A DNA stretch of 64,000 bases from Parasponia andersonii (lineage: Eukaryota > Streptophyta > Magnoliopsida > Rosales > Cannabaceae). The notes under the pieces were generated by a model. That model ran no database searches. It was not told where the DNA came from and was given only the letters and a program-made list of their open reading frames with translations. The stretch spans positions 186,001 through 250,000 of the forward strand of contig JXTB01000233.1 in the NCBI GenBank assembly GCA_002914805.1, read 5' to 3'. Made by a program: the position numbers and the translations under genes. Each line of letters begins with the position of its first letter. The stretch's first letter is position 1. This document shows, one piece after another, positions 46,882 through 58,413 of this stretch.

Positions 46882-47742
46882 TGTTCAGCCTTGACTTGCT
46901 GACAAGTCAAATACTTAGCCACAAAGGTAGCTACCTCCTTCTTCATACCTTTCCACTACTACTGCTGCTTCAAGTCTCGGTATATCTTGGTACTACCCGG
47001 ATGTACTGCAAATCTTGATTTGTGAGCCTCAGTTGGAATGATTTCTCGAAAATTAGGCTCATCAGCTATAGCTAACTTCCCATTGAAAAGCAAAAACCCT
47101 TCTCTGTTAGTGCTCCAACCATCTAACTGTTCACCATTCTGAAGCCGGTTCCAGATTTTCCTCAACTCCCTGTCTTGCCACTGACTCCATTGGACAATCT
47201 AGAGAAGTGATGCTGAAATCACAATGTTGCTCAGGCAAGTAACCCCTTCATTCTCGAAAAACTGCAAGTTGTAGTCACCAATCGCAACTAAGTTCCTCCA
47301 ATCTTCAAACANTGTTCAGCCTTGACTTGCTGACAAGTCAAATACTTAGCCACAAAGGTAGCTACCTCCTTCTTCATACCTTTCCACTACTACTGCTGCT
47401 TCAAGTCTCGGTATATCTTGGTACTACCCGGATGTACTGCAAATCTTGATTTGTGAGCCTCAGTTGGAATGATTTCTAGAAAATTAGGCTCATCAGCTAT
47501 AGCTAACTTCCCATTGAAAAGCAAAAACCCTTCTCTGTTAGTGCTCCAACCATCTAACTGTTCACCATTCTGAAGCCGGTTCCAGATTTTCCTCAACTCC
47601 CTGTCTTGCCACTGACTCCATTGGACAATCTAGAGAAGTGATGCTGAAATCACAATGTTGCTCAGGCAAGTAACCCCTTCATTCTCGAAAAACTGCAAGT
47701 TGTAGTCACCAATCGCAACTAAGTTCCTCCAATCTTCAAACA
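46882..47742 (-). repeat. 0.43-kb direct duplication across an N
   Basis: 46882-47311 and 47313-47742 match at an offset of 431 with only about one substitution (Arg/Leu codon, AATTTTCGAG versus AATTTTCTAG on the minus strand). The second copy starts directly after the N at 47312, inside pol. As at 1776, unmerged overlapping contig ends are the likely cause. Confidence 0.85.
47312..47312. other. Single-N sequence join
   Basis: One N between two near-identical 430-bp copies of integrase/RNase H spacer sequence. Confidence 0.9.
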
Positions 47743-49639
47743 TCAGTGCAGCTAGTGCACCACGAGGCTTCCTACTCAGTGCATCAGCTACAACATTGGT
47801 CTTACTAGGATGATACTGTAGGTCGAAGTCATAATCCTCCATATACTCAACCCATCTTCGTTGTCTCAAGTTTAGATCTTTCTGAGTAAAGAGATACTTC
47901 AAACTCTTATGATCGAAGAATATGTCAAACTTTACACCATACAAGTAATGTCGCCAAATCTTCAATGCAAAGATCACTGCTGCAAGTTCCAGATCATAGG
48001 TGGGATAGTTCTTTTCATGTGGCTTCAACTGACGAGAAGTATAAGCCACAACTCGACCATTCTGCATTGAGACACATCCCAAACATATCTTCGAAGCATC
48101 AGTATACACCACATAAGGCTCGTTACTGTCAGGAACAGTAAGAACTGGTACGGTGGTTAAACTCTGCTTCAACCTGATAAAAGCTTCTTCACTTTCGTGA
48201 TCCCAAACAAACTTAACATCCTTCCTGGTCAACTTCATCAAAGACAAAGTAATTCTCGAGAAATCTTGCACAAAATAGCAGTAGTAGCCAGCCAAACCGA
48301 GGAAACTACATACCTCTGTCATATTTCTCGGTCTTTCCCACTTCTAGACAGCTTCAATCTTAGCGAGATCGACTGAAATACCTCTGTGAGAAATGACATG
48401 GCCCAAGAACTTCACTTCCCACATCCAAAAGTCACACTTTGATTTCTTAGCATACAACTGATGATCTCTCAAGGTCTTAAGTACTATCCCCAGATATTCA
48501 GCATGTTCTTCTCGAGTCTTGGAATACACCAAGATATCATCGATAAACACAACCACAGAACAATCCAAAAACAGCCTAAAAATCTAATTCATGAGATCCA
48601 TAAATGCTGTGGGAACATTCGTCAAACCAAATGGTATCACCAGAAACTCAAAGTGACCATATGGGGTTCTGAATGCTGTATTTGGAATATCATCCTCTTT
48701 TATCTTCAACTGATGATAACTGGATCTCAAATCGATCTTAAAGAAGAACCTTGAACCACTGAATTGATCAAACAACTCATCTATCCTTAGCAAAGGATAC
48801 TTGTTCTTCACTGTCAACTGATTCAACTTCCTGTAGTCCACACAAAGTCTCAACGAACCATTAGCTTTTTTCGCAAACAAAACAGGAGCACTCCAAGGAG
48901 AAGTGCTACTGCGAATAAAGCCCTTGGAGAAAAAATCATCCAACTGTTCTCTTAATTCTTCCATCTCAGCAGGCGCCATGCGATAGGTTGGAATAGAAAC
49001 TGGCTGAGCTCCAGGAACTAGTTCAATACAGAACTCGATCTCCCTATCTGGTGGTAACCCCGGTAAGTCTTCAGGAAACACCTCCGAATACTCACACACC
49101 ACCGGAATCCATGGGTCTTGATCGTTTGTCCTTACCTTGCCATCCATGGCAAACAAGTTCCCATAACACTCAAGATTCTTTCTTCCACCCATGCACGCTT
49201 TCAGAACAGGACTAGGCTTCAACGGACTCATCCCAGCCCGATAGACAAAAGGTTGCCCATTACCAGGGAAAAGAGTCACCCGCTTCTTATGACAGTCCAC
49301 AACTGCTCGATATTTCGACAACCAATCCATACCGAGTATTACGTCGTACTGTCCCATCGGCAACACAATCAAATCAGCAAGTAACTTCCTATCACAAACC
49401 ACAACCCGACAAGATTTACACACACTAGACACATCGGCTACTCCTCCCAAAGGTGTACCTAACGTCAATACATAATCCAAATTAGAAAATTCCAACCCCA
49501 ATAGTTGAGCAAACAATAAGGATATAAATGAATGGGATGCACCAGTATCAAGCAAAACATGTCCCCAAGAGTGTGAAAGAAGGATCATACCGTCAACAAC
49601 ACCTCGACCGGTGCGATCCTGAGTGTCGTCTGCCCCAGT

Positions 49640-50830
49640 AAAAGCATAGACTTAGCCAGTCACCTTCCCTTTCCCCTTATTGTCTCTCTTCTGACCAGGA
49701 CGACTACTTCTAGATCCTGGACCACTACTGCCATATCTAAGCCTACTCTGACTCTATGAGGCCTGTGGAGCCTGAAAGTTCTGAGTAAAACCCTGAGGGC
49801 GGTACTGATGCTGATAAGGCTTAGGAGAAGTAAAAGCCTGCGAAGCACCCTGTGACTATTGCGGCCTCGCTTGAGTGTTCTAATAAGAAACAGAACCGGA
49901 CTGGCTTCTCTGTAGTCCTCCCAGAGAAAGAGGAGATTTCTGCAGACAGTTAAGACATTCCTTCTTCCGATGACCCTGCTAGCCATAAATAAAATATCCT
50001 CTATACGGAGTGCCTCTGCCATCCCCTGAAGAACCATTGCTATTCGAGCTCCCATTATTCAGAGTACCCTAGGCTGACCACTGCCCTTGGTTCCTTCTGG
50101 TGACTTTTCTATCATTACCTCCCCGCTGGTTCCTCCTAGAATCCAATCCTTCTTCGATGGCCTCTGCTTGCTGGGCAGCCACTGCAATCTCAGGAAGAGT
50201 ACGGAAGGTCTGAGTACCAATCCTATAGAAAATGTTCCGATTCAGATGATTCCTGAACTTGGCAACTCAGAACTTCTCACTCGTACCCAGTCCAAGAGCA
50301 ACACTTGCCAACTCAGTGAACTCTATTAGGTACTCATTCACTGTTCTGTTACCTTGAATTAAAGTCTCAAACCGGTTCAAAACTTCATCTTGCTGATCCT
50401 TATTGGCATACTGGCCTTGAAAATCCGTTCAAAGTCTTCCCAAGTCAAGCCCACTACATCTTGCATCCGTTCCATTGTCTCTCACCAATGAATGACACTT
50501 CCCATCAAATGGGTAACAGCAAACATAGCCCAAAACTCAATCGGAGTACCAAAGGCCCGAAAGTGCCTCTCTATCTCACGTAACCAAGCAATTGCCGTGA
50601 GAGCTTCTTGTCTACAATCAAACTGCCTTGGCTGGAAATGTATGAACCGTTGGAGATGATCAACCTGATCCAACTGTTGTTCCCTCGGAACTGGAGGCTG
50701 ACAGTCTGGATTGCTCATCTGGACAAATGTCTGCTGCAATGCCTTGATCAGATAAGTGAAATCCAGACGAGAAGGTCGACACCTGGCTGGTGCCTCGGTA
50801 CTCTTCTAGGAGGCATCCTTACTAGTCTGA
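49640..50830 (-). pseudogene. Ty3/gypsy gag (broken)
   Basis: The minus strand reads FIHFQPRQFDCRQEALTAIA and WLREIERHFRAFGTP, the start of a plant retrotransposon gag domain, then FKVTEQ further on. A Gln/Ser/Pro-rich stretch and a degenerate zinc knuckle (YG-stop-QGHRKKECLNC) follow, next to protease. Several stops, many of them TAG where Gln or Trp codons are expected, split the frame. Confidence 0.75.
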
Positions 50831-50930
50831 AACAATATGCCAAATTGTTAGTGAGATAATGATGCATGCTTACCATAAAAATAACTTTAATCTAGATTAA
50901 TGGTGATGCATCTGAGCTATTAAACTCAAA

Positions 50931-50942
50931 GCTCTGATACCA
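50931..50942 (-). other. Primer-binding site (initiator tRNA-Met type)
   Basis: On the minus strand TGGTATCAGAGC, complementary to the 3' end of plant initiator tRNA-Met, lies 8 bases inside the 5' LTR. This is the usual minus-strand primer site for Ty3/gypsy elements. Confidence 0.85.
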
Positions 50943-50950
50943 AAAATTTC

Positions 50951-51531
50951 TGTCACAACCCAAAACCTGGGCCAGTGGCAGAAGGGGAATTTCACAAAGA
51001 TAGGAAATTCCTTGATTTATTTGAAAAATGTCAAAATTTCTAGTTTTTATAAAACGGTCTATTTAAATAAAATAATTGGAATTTCATCCCGTAAACCACT
51101 CTCACAGTTCGTATACATCATTAAACATAGATCAAATAATTATTTAAAAACGTGAAATCAAATATAGTTCCAAGCAACATCATCATCCACAACGAAACTC
51201 AAATCCCAGAATGGCATACATAAGTTCACAGACAAAATAGAAAACAGTAAATCTTGATTTAATACTAATACAAAGCCCAAACAATCCAAACACCAAGACG
51301 ATAAGCTTCTAGTATTACTAAGAGACGAACTACAATTAAGATGACCTCTTACTCCTTTTGATCACCGATATCACACTAGATACCACCTGAGGAAAAAGTA
51401 GAGAAAGTAAGCATAAAATACCCAGTAGAAAAAATAATTATCCGGTCAAAAATATTTTATTGATGGAGAATTCCTGCATGGTTAGTTTAGTCCAAAACAT
51501 ACATATATATATATAATCCAAACCGGAAATC

Positions 51532-51563
<32 letters not shown>

Positions 51564-52477
51564 AGTGTAATCAAAACCATTTAATCCATATACACATGAC
51601 ACAAATCAACACATACCCATGAGCTCTCATCCTCTCATCTGTGGAAACCTAGGATGATGGCACTAAGTATGCCTAATAGCCTGCCTGATACCTAAGCCCA
51701 TATCCGGAAGGAACACCCATGTGTCGCCTACCAAACCTGGAAAGGCAACCGAATTGCCTACGCTTGCCAAATGGGGAGGTAATCAAAAGTAACAAAACCC
51801 CGAGCGGGTTTACGGACTCTACACCGACAGTGGGGTACGCAGTGCCACTTTGTAAACCTATGATGCTAACACGGTGCTCATGTATGATCCTATAACATGT
51901 GCAATACAGAACTGAAGTGTGAAAATAATCATGCTCTGGTTTTTTGATAAAATCAGCATACTAGGTTTTTATAGAAAAACAGGCAATATAACGGCCCTAT
52001 TTTTAATATACCCAAAATAACCTGTACTCAAAAAAATTTTAGAGCAATATAATACGTATACATCATACAATCAATTCTCATCATAGATATTTAAATAGTC
52101 TAGAAATCACATTTCTTCTTATATGTTGTAAAAAGTAAGTTTTATTCGAAAACGATTTAAAACAGAGCTAATTGAATCCCTACCTCGCTCTAATAGCAAT
52201 ACCACGCTATTGAATCCTCAAGGTGTCGTTGACGATTACCCAGAGGGTCAGAAACCAATTCTAAGCCCTCGATCGTGCTCTTGCGAAAAACCAACTTCTC
52301 AACGGAGTTTCAATTCTACAAACGGACTTTTTCACTAAATTCCTAGCACCCAAAATAGCTATGTTAGACATATAACTTATCCAATTCGGGTCAGCGCCCA
52401 CACCGGACTGGTGGCACGTAAATCGAGACAAATCTTAACCTTCCGATCTCGATTTTTGTGCCGATCACCAAACATAG

Positions 52478-52508
<31 letters not shown>

Positions 52509-52895
52509 CAAACTTTTCTATTTTCCGAGAACTATCTAAAAATGATAATAAAAACACAATCCAACGGCCGGATCAAAAAGTCAAACTTAAACTCAAAATA
52601 TCCAAAAATGACAACTTTTAATCCGAGCAAAATGGGGTTGAAATATATATACCTTAATGCTCCTTGCGACGAGACAAATCCAACGGGACCGATTGGAGGT
52701 TGAATGGTGGCCAGAATCGTCGCTGGCGGCCAAAAATCCGATTCGGTCTCTTGGAGCTTTTCCGGCGTTGCAGGCGATGGTAGTAACCAGGGACGGGTGA
52801 CGCGACTTCGGCGTCGCACGGGGAGGCTTTGCCGGTCGGTTGTGCGGGCGGATGGCAACTCCTGCAGCGGTCTGACGTCGACGGGCAGAGAGAGA

Positions 52896-52926
<31 letters not shown>

Positions 52927-53187
52927 TCGGGGGAAAGACAGAGAAGAGAGAGAGAGAGAGAGAGAGAAAGAAAAAGAACAGGGCATGTAGCCTTGTCTTA
53001 TAGGGTTGTGTAATTTTTCAAAAATTACACAGAAGTCCCCAAAATTTCAAATCTCTTTTAAATCAGTCCTCCAAAAATTGCAATTTAATCATTCTACAAA
53101 AAACTTTTACAAATTAATCCCCTCAATATTATATCTGAAAAATTAGTAAAATGTCCAAATTACCCTCCCAAAATCCAGATTTTTATA
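50951..53187 (-). repeat. 5' LTR of the Tekay-type element (uninterrupted)
   Basis: 2237 bp from TGTCACAACCCAAAACCTGG (inner end in this orientation) to CCAGATTTTTATA. It contains TA repeats near 51533-51559 and 52478-52508 and a GA tract at 52898-52925. It is the intact partner of 41716-45697 and gives the empty-site reference for the nested solo LTR. Confidence 0.88.
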
Positions 53188-53192
53188 GATCG
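53188..53192. repeat. Target-site duplication, right (GATCG)
   Basis: Perfect partner of 41711-41715. Confidence 0.85.
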
Positions 53193-53366
53193 TCCATAAA
53201 GAATATCATTATACTAGTTAACCAGATCCGTTTCAAGTGCCATTGCCTATGGTGAAATAATAAAAGTTAGACTGAAAATATTTCATTAATGTAAGAGTTT
53301 TTTAATTTATCTTTTGGAAATCAATATCAGTGTTGTTATTCCTTTCAAAAAAAATATATTAGTGTT

Positions 53367-53795
53367 GTTAGCAAAATGCATCTTTTCCAATGTATATTTT
53401 AGAAAATATACCTCACTCAATAGTTTCTTTTTTTGTGAATACCCTTTTTAAGCTTTAATTTAAAATTATAAAACAAAAATGCTTCTACCACTTATTCTAT
53501 TAATGGTCCAGATCTAACTAGACAATGAGGTCGAGTTAGATATCTTGTGTAGCACTACTCGACACACTTGTCTAATGTTCCCGACACCCTATCTAGCATA
53601 CAATATTCAAACTCTATTTTTTTTTTTAGTCAAGTTTTTAGACACTTCGTTTAGCACTCAACACCATGTAGTGCTCTTAACTTATAGGTATATAAATTCT
53701 TTTGCATCTTTATTTTTAAGGGATGTATTTACTTAAAATTTATTGAGAGGGGTGTATTTTCTAAACCTGATTATAAAAAAAGTGTATTTTACCTA
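53367..53795. mobile_element. TIR element, MITE-like
   Basis: Left TTAGCAAAATGCATCTTTTCC with TTTTAGAAAATATACCTCACTC. The right end, inverted, reads TTAGGTAAAATACACTTTTTT with TTTAGAAAATACACCCCTCTC. TIRs of about 60 bp, no coding capacity, family unknown. Confidence 0.5.
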
Positions 53796-55520
53796 ATTTC
53801 ACATTGTTCTTTGGGAACATCCATATGTCTAACCAATTACGGCTGTTTATTCAGGTGAAACTGATCGTAGGGGATATGATTATGCAACATTTGTAATGTG
53901 AAATAAATTAAAATAAAATCCTTGAACTGTTCCAATATCACGTATCTGAGAGTGATGTCAAAGATACTATATTTCACTATTGCCAATAATTAAAAATCAT
54001 GAGAAGCGTCACTGACAAATATGTTTATCTAATAACGACCGTTTATTAACATAGATCTCACATGAATCTTATACCAATAAATGACTTTGATAATGTTAGA
54101 AAGGATCATGAATTGTCGAAGTTATAAGCTAAATTTGATTTAGGTTAAAACATGTCAAAGAACAAAGAAAACAAACAAATCATTTATAAGAATCATGTTA
54201 TGAAGCACCATAAAGAATCGATCATTAGGAGGTATCAGTGTTTTATTAGAAGATGAAATTAATATACTCAGTTTTATTCTAAATTCCACCTAAAGTGTCA
54301 TTCATATCATCTTCTAAATTCCACCTAAATTGTCATTCCATATCATTCTATTTTTCTATTCTATTTTCCGTAGAAAAATTGACACTCTTATGATACTTGA
54401 GATCTCAGGATGCTCGGTACCATTGCTCTATTTATAAAGGAAGAAACTTAAAAGGATCAGAACTTTTTAAGGTGATCACATGTGAAGAGCTTTCTTCTAA
54501 TTCTTCTATATTTATTTATTTTAAAGATAAAGAGCTCGCTACTAATTATGGGAAATAAAGTCGCAAAACAATAAAAATGTTGGAGAAAGAAGAATAATAA
54601 ACTTTTTTTTACCTTATTGGTTTGGGAGCCAATAATCGATTTCATTATACTTTGTCTAATTTAGAGCCAATAAAACAGAGAAGCAACGGGGCTTAAGGAG
54701 GAGAAGACTCCACCTGGTAAGCACTCATTAAAGGCAAACTAGTGGGTGAGGAGGAAGATAAAGTGGGTCCCAAAATCATGGAACCAAAAATGTCGGTAAT
54801 CTGGCCAACATGGCACGCTCACCACTTGCCACGTCTGCACGCCTTACGATGGACCCTCTCCTTGCTACTTTAACTTTGCTTGCCAATAATTAATTTAATG
54901 GTTCCTATTTTTCTAGTTGGATCTCACATCCTCTGTCCCTGATTTTATTTTACCAAATTTGCTTTACCAATTACAACTATTTTTGATCGACTGCTCTTCA
55001 TTTTCAAAAAATAAATATATATATAATAAATATATGTATATGATATTTTTTTCACTTATCTAAATTTTCTTTTAAATTTTCTTTTAAGTTATTAGATTAT
55101 TATTTAACGGTGATCAAATAATCATTTACGTGAAAAAATTCGGTATGAATAATTTTTTTAACTCGTTGATTATATTAATATTGCCAGATTCATAATTAAA
55201 TAAAGACTCCAAAATTTTGCAATATGGATGTTGGCCTGGCTATATATATGCATTATGTAAGTAATGATGCTGTGTATGTATTATGTACATGTGTAATACA
55301 AGTAGGCCATGTGGTTTGCAAACTCGGTTGCTTCATGTTTTTATAGGAATATTACATTTTAACGAATAACACTATTGTAGTAGAGAGTTGATTTGGGAAG
55401 AAAAACACTCTAATTTTGTTGACAAATGACTCCTTTCTACGATTACTAACCTAATAATAAAAGTTGAAACAGTGAGGTAGTCTTGGATTTGAGCTTCAGA
55501 GCATCCTTTCTAAGTGTCGA
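53796..55520. other. Intergenic with a GC-rich patch at 54660-54880
   Basis: Mostly AT-rich and featureless. 54660-54880 is clearly richer in GC and holds CCACGT (in TTGCCACGTCTGC), GTGGGTCCC and GATGGACCCTCTCC, a promoter-like composition. No ORF with protein character follows in either direction, so this may be an orphan or decayed promoter or part of an unrecognised element. Confidence 0.35.
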
Positions 55521-55527
55521 CGTTTGG

Positions 55528-56030
55528 TCTCATGGTATGGTAATTGAAATGCAATGACAATTTTCGTATATCATTCATATGTTTAATTTTGATAAAAGAG
55601 ATAGAAATCACTTATATTTCTTAAGATTACTACTAGAATAGTATTTCATTATCGCATGTAAAATATTATTATTTCTAAATTACCACTTAACTATATCACA
55701 CATTTTACACCAATTTTTTTTTTTTATGTTATATAACATTACATGAACTCCAATTCTCTACAACCTATATTACTTTATTAAAAATAAAAACAAACAAACC
55801 AACTTGATACAATCAACTAGTCAAGACTCAATATTTGAATTGAACTATATTTTTATTTGAATAAATTAATTACTATAATAATTATCATAAAATAAGCACT
55901 TCAAAAATATCCTAATAAAAATATCCTAATACATCCTAATACATAATTATAATCCATATATTATGAATTAAGATATTTTTGTCAAAATTATTACTATTTC
56001 ATTCGTTTCCAAATACCAACCAAGCAAAAT
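55528..56030. mobile_element. Possible TIR element
   Basis: Left TTTGGTCTCATGGTATGGTAAT; right, inverted, GCTTGGTTGGTATTTGGAAACG. The ends are loosely complementary and open into TAAT-rich arms. Imperfect, no clear target duplication, low certainty. Confidence 0.35.
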
Positions 56031-56129
56031 AATCCTAATTAAGAAATTCGTTCAAATATTCAAATGAACGTAAACAATTCAATTGGCCATTCAATTTATA
56101 TTTTAATTAATCAAGTCAACTGAATTTGA

Positions 56130-56815
56130 AGGCAAAAATTTAGAAGTTTCAGAGACAGAGAGAGTTGCTTCTCTCTAGAATCGAGGTTTCTCTTCCCCGC
56201 CAGAATTCCTCTATCAGCAACAGCTCTCTTACGTTAACAGGTACTTCTCCTACCAAGGAGGGAGGTCTTCTTTCTCTCTGGTACAGGTTTTTTTTACAGT
56301 TTTCTTTCCGGTTTTTAGTAGTATTGTTAAATAACTCTCCTATATAGGGAGATAGTTTTCCCCCTAGTAGATTCACAGTGATTTTGATATCCCCCAAATC
56401 TAGATTTGTGGCAGTTTATAGTGTTTGTTTATATTTTTTATTGTTTTAGTCCACCTATATCTAGATTTATGGTGGTTTCTTACCAAATATGTTCAAATCT
56501 AGATTGTGTATAAGGCAGTTTTTACCCTCTTATAGTTTTTTGATGAGAAATAAGAGACAATAAATGCTGAAGAAATGAACACAACAAGCCAACTGTTGAG
56601 GTATAGAGTTCTATCAAAACACACATCAATAGTGACCTACATAAATCTCCTCTTCATGAGTCGATTTGGCTAAGATCCATGTGTGCAATTTTTGTCCAAT
56701 GACTTTTATCAATTTTTTATAATTATCTGTTTTGTAAACAAAATCCCTTTATAGGTATTGTACCATCCTTTTATTATTAATGAAAGTATTTTCCTTAAAA
56801 AAAATTATATTTTAA
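56130..56815 (+). other. Possible short non-LTR retroelement remnant
   Basis: A CT-rich start with GAGAGTTGCTTCTCTCTAG is followed by AATCTAGATTTGTGG-type repeats. It ends TTTATTATTAATGAAAGTAT, then TTTCCTTAAAAAAAATTA, as LINE 3' ends often do. A similar CT-rich block recurs at 56985-57125. No reverse-transcriptase sequence is readable, so the call is tentative. Confidence 0.25.
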
Positions 56816-57677
56816 TTCCATTATATTATTTAGTCTTATTCTTTTTTTATTTCAATCATCAAATTAAACGACACATTTTGGCGTTGCAACTGAGTAACAT
56901 TGTATTTTATTTCTTTCAATTTTTTTAAATCATCTAATAATAATGGAATTAATAGAAGCTACTCAAAAAGCAAGGCCAAAAGAAAGGATCCCTAGAAAAA
57001 AAAACTTTTCTTTCTCTCTAAAAAACTCTATATCAGACGCTTTCATAAGAGACCAAAGACGGAGTGTTCTAATCTCCTTCTTCAGTTTCTTCTCCTCCTC
57101 CTCTCTTTTTCTCCTTAATCTTTTTTAGGGATGAAGGGTTTATCTATTGTTTATTTCCTTATTTTTATAATATGTTCAGATTTGGATATGGTTATAGCAC
57201 CATTAGATTTTTTTATCTGTGTGAATTTTTAGTTCCATTTATTAAATCTTAAATTTAGAATTTTTTTCTTTGGATTTAGATCTATAATGCGGATAAGTTA
57301 GTTTTCTTTTTCAGTGGGGCGTAGATTTTATTTGGTGTTGAAATCACAATACTCTACCCGCCAAGAACGAAATCCAATAGCGAGTGAAGATAATTATTTG
57401 CTGGTGATTCTTATTATTTTCTTCTCTTAGAAAATTATAGTACCTCATAATTTTGTTATTGTTGCATTTTTAATTTATTTTTCATCACCATTTTAAGAAC
57501 TTTGAAATTATAATCTTCTGTTCTTGTATTGTAATTGAAGTTTTTTAGTTTTATTAATATTATTCTCTTGAGAAGCCCGTTTTATTTCAAATAATAATAA
57601 TGAAATTAACAGAGAGCGCTTACGACTCTTGTTGCTCCATCTACGCCCTTTTTTATGAAAAATAAATCTCTAGCTTA

Positions 57678-58413
57678 GGGTTTGTTTAGTAACAATTTAT
57701 TTAAACAGTTTTTTTGTTTTTTAATCAAAAAATTAGAAATACTTTTCAAAAGTATGTTTGATAAAACTACTTTTGTTTTTTGTTTTTTTTTTTATTTGAC
57801 AACAAATTTTTTAAAATTTTGAAAACAAAAATTTCTTACTTTCAAAATTTTTTTAAATAATTTTGTAGAAATACTAGTATCAAAATTCAGACATATCTAG
57901 ACTCACATCACTATTTCTTTTAATATTTTTTTTCTCATCACTATTTTTCTTTTTATTATCTTTCTAGTCTAATGTAAAAGTGGCATTTTTCTTAATATTT
58001 TAAAAAATTTTATTTTTCAAAATAAACAGTTTAAAAGTGGTATTTTTAAAATATAATAGTAAATTTTGGTAATGTTTTTCAAAAATATCCCAAAATATTT
58101 TTAAAAATATCACTTTTTAAAGTTTTATTTTGAAAAATACCACTTATGAAATTTATTAAGATAAATACCACTTTTTTCTCTCCTATTTTCTCCTTCTTTT
58201 TTCCTTTATTACTCTCCCTTTTGATTTTCACTTTCAAGAGTAAAAAATGCTAGTTACCAAATATATATTTATTTTTTTATTTTAAAAAACAAAAAATATT
58301 ATATTATTACCAAACACATTTTTATTTTTGAAATACAAAAAAAAAAAGAGAAAAGTACTTTCATTTTTGTGTTTAAGAAAATAAAAAATAAAAATGTTAC
58401 CAAATAACACCTT
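57678..58413. mobile_element. TIR element with GTTTGGTAAC-like ends
   Basis: Left AGGGTTTGTTTAGTAACA; right, inverted, AAGGTGTTATTTGGTAACA. Both open into A/T-rich arms. Ends of this form are common in plant hAT- and Mutator-type MITEs. No transposase. Confidence 0.5.

Larger units (their letters stand above)
45756..49588 (-). pseudogene. Ty3/gypsy pol: protease, RT, RNase H, integrase (broken)
   Basis: Protease: [12 protein letters not shown] near 49560. Reverse transcriptase: [35 protein letters not shown], then stop, then [13 protein letters not shown] (48560). RNase [32 protein letters not shown] and [11 protein letters not shown]. Integrase: the H-H/C-C finger around AVHPGSTKIYRDL and LTCQQVKAEHQRL, then DFVTCLP, IVSDRYPRFT and HHPESDGQYKRTIQ. 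The catalytic glutamate, normally in GQ-x-E-R, reads K here. The tail YVHVPIQEDVSYEEQPV...VL is chromovirus-like. In-frame stops lie near 48587, 48342, 46970, 46840, 46570 and 45828. The 46882-47311 segment is present twice. No functional polyprotein is possible. Confidence 0.88.
41716..53187 (-). mobile_element. Complete Tekay-type Ty3/gypsy retrotransposon, coding-dead
   Basis: An 11.5-kb element on the minus strand with both LTRs (TGTCAC... ends), a 5-bp GATCG target duplication, a primer-binding site complementary to initiator tRNA-Met next to the 5' LTR (50931-50942), and a polypurine tract next to the 3' LTR. The internal order on the minus strand is gag, protease, reverse transcriptase, RNase H, integrase. 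That order defines Ty3/gypsy. A C-terminal tail with IQEDVSYEEQPV and LRNREIPLVKVL is like Tekay/Del chromoviruses. Many in-frame stops inactivate gag and pol. Its length is inflated by a nested 1.8-kb solo LTR and a 0.43-kb assembly duplication. Confidence 0.9.

Noticed and set aside
52532..53003. Similar frames in the other LTR
   Set aside because: Same reason: LTR sequence plus GA repeat. The matching frame in both LTRs reflects LTR identity, not conservation of a gene.
56943..57128. 61-codon frame starting MELIEATQKARPKERIP
   Set aside because: It ends in a Ser/Phe/Leu run from a CT tract and resembles no family. It is more likely part of a retroelement-like leader.
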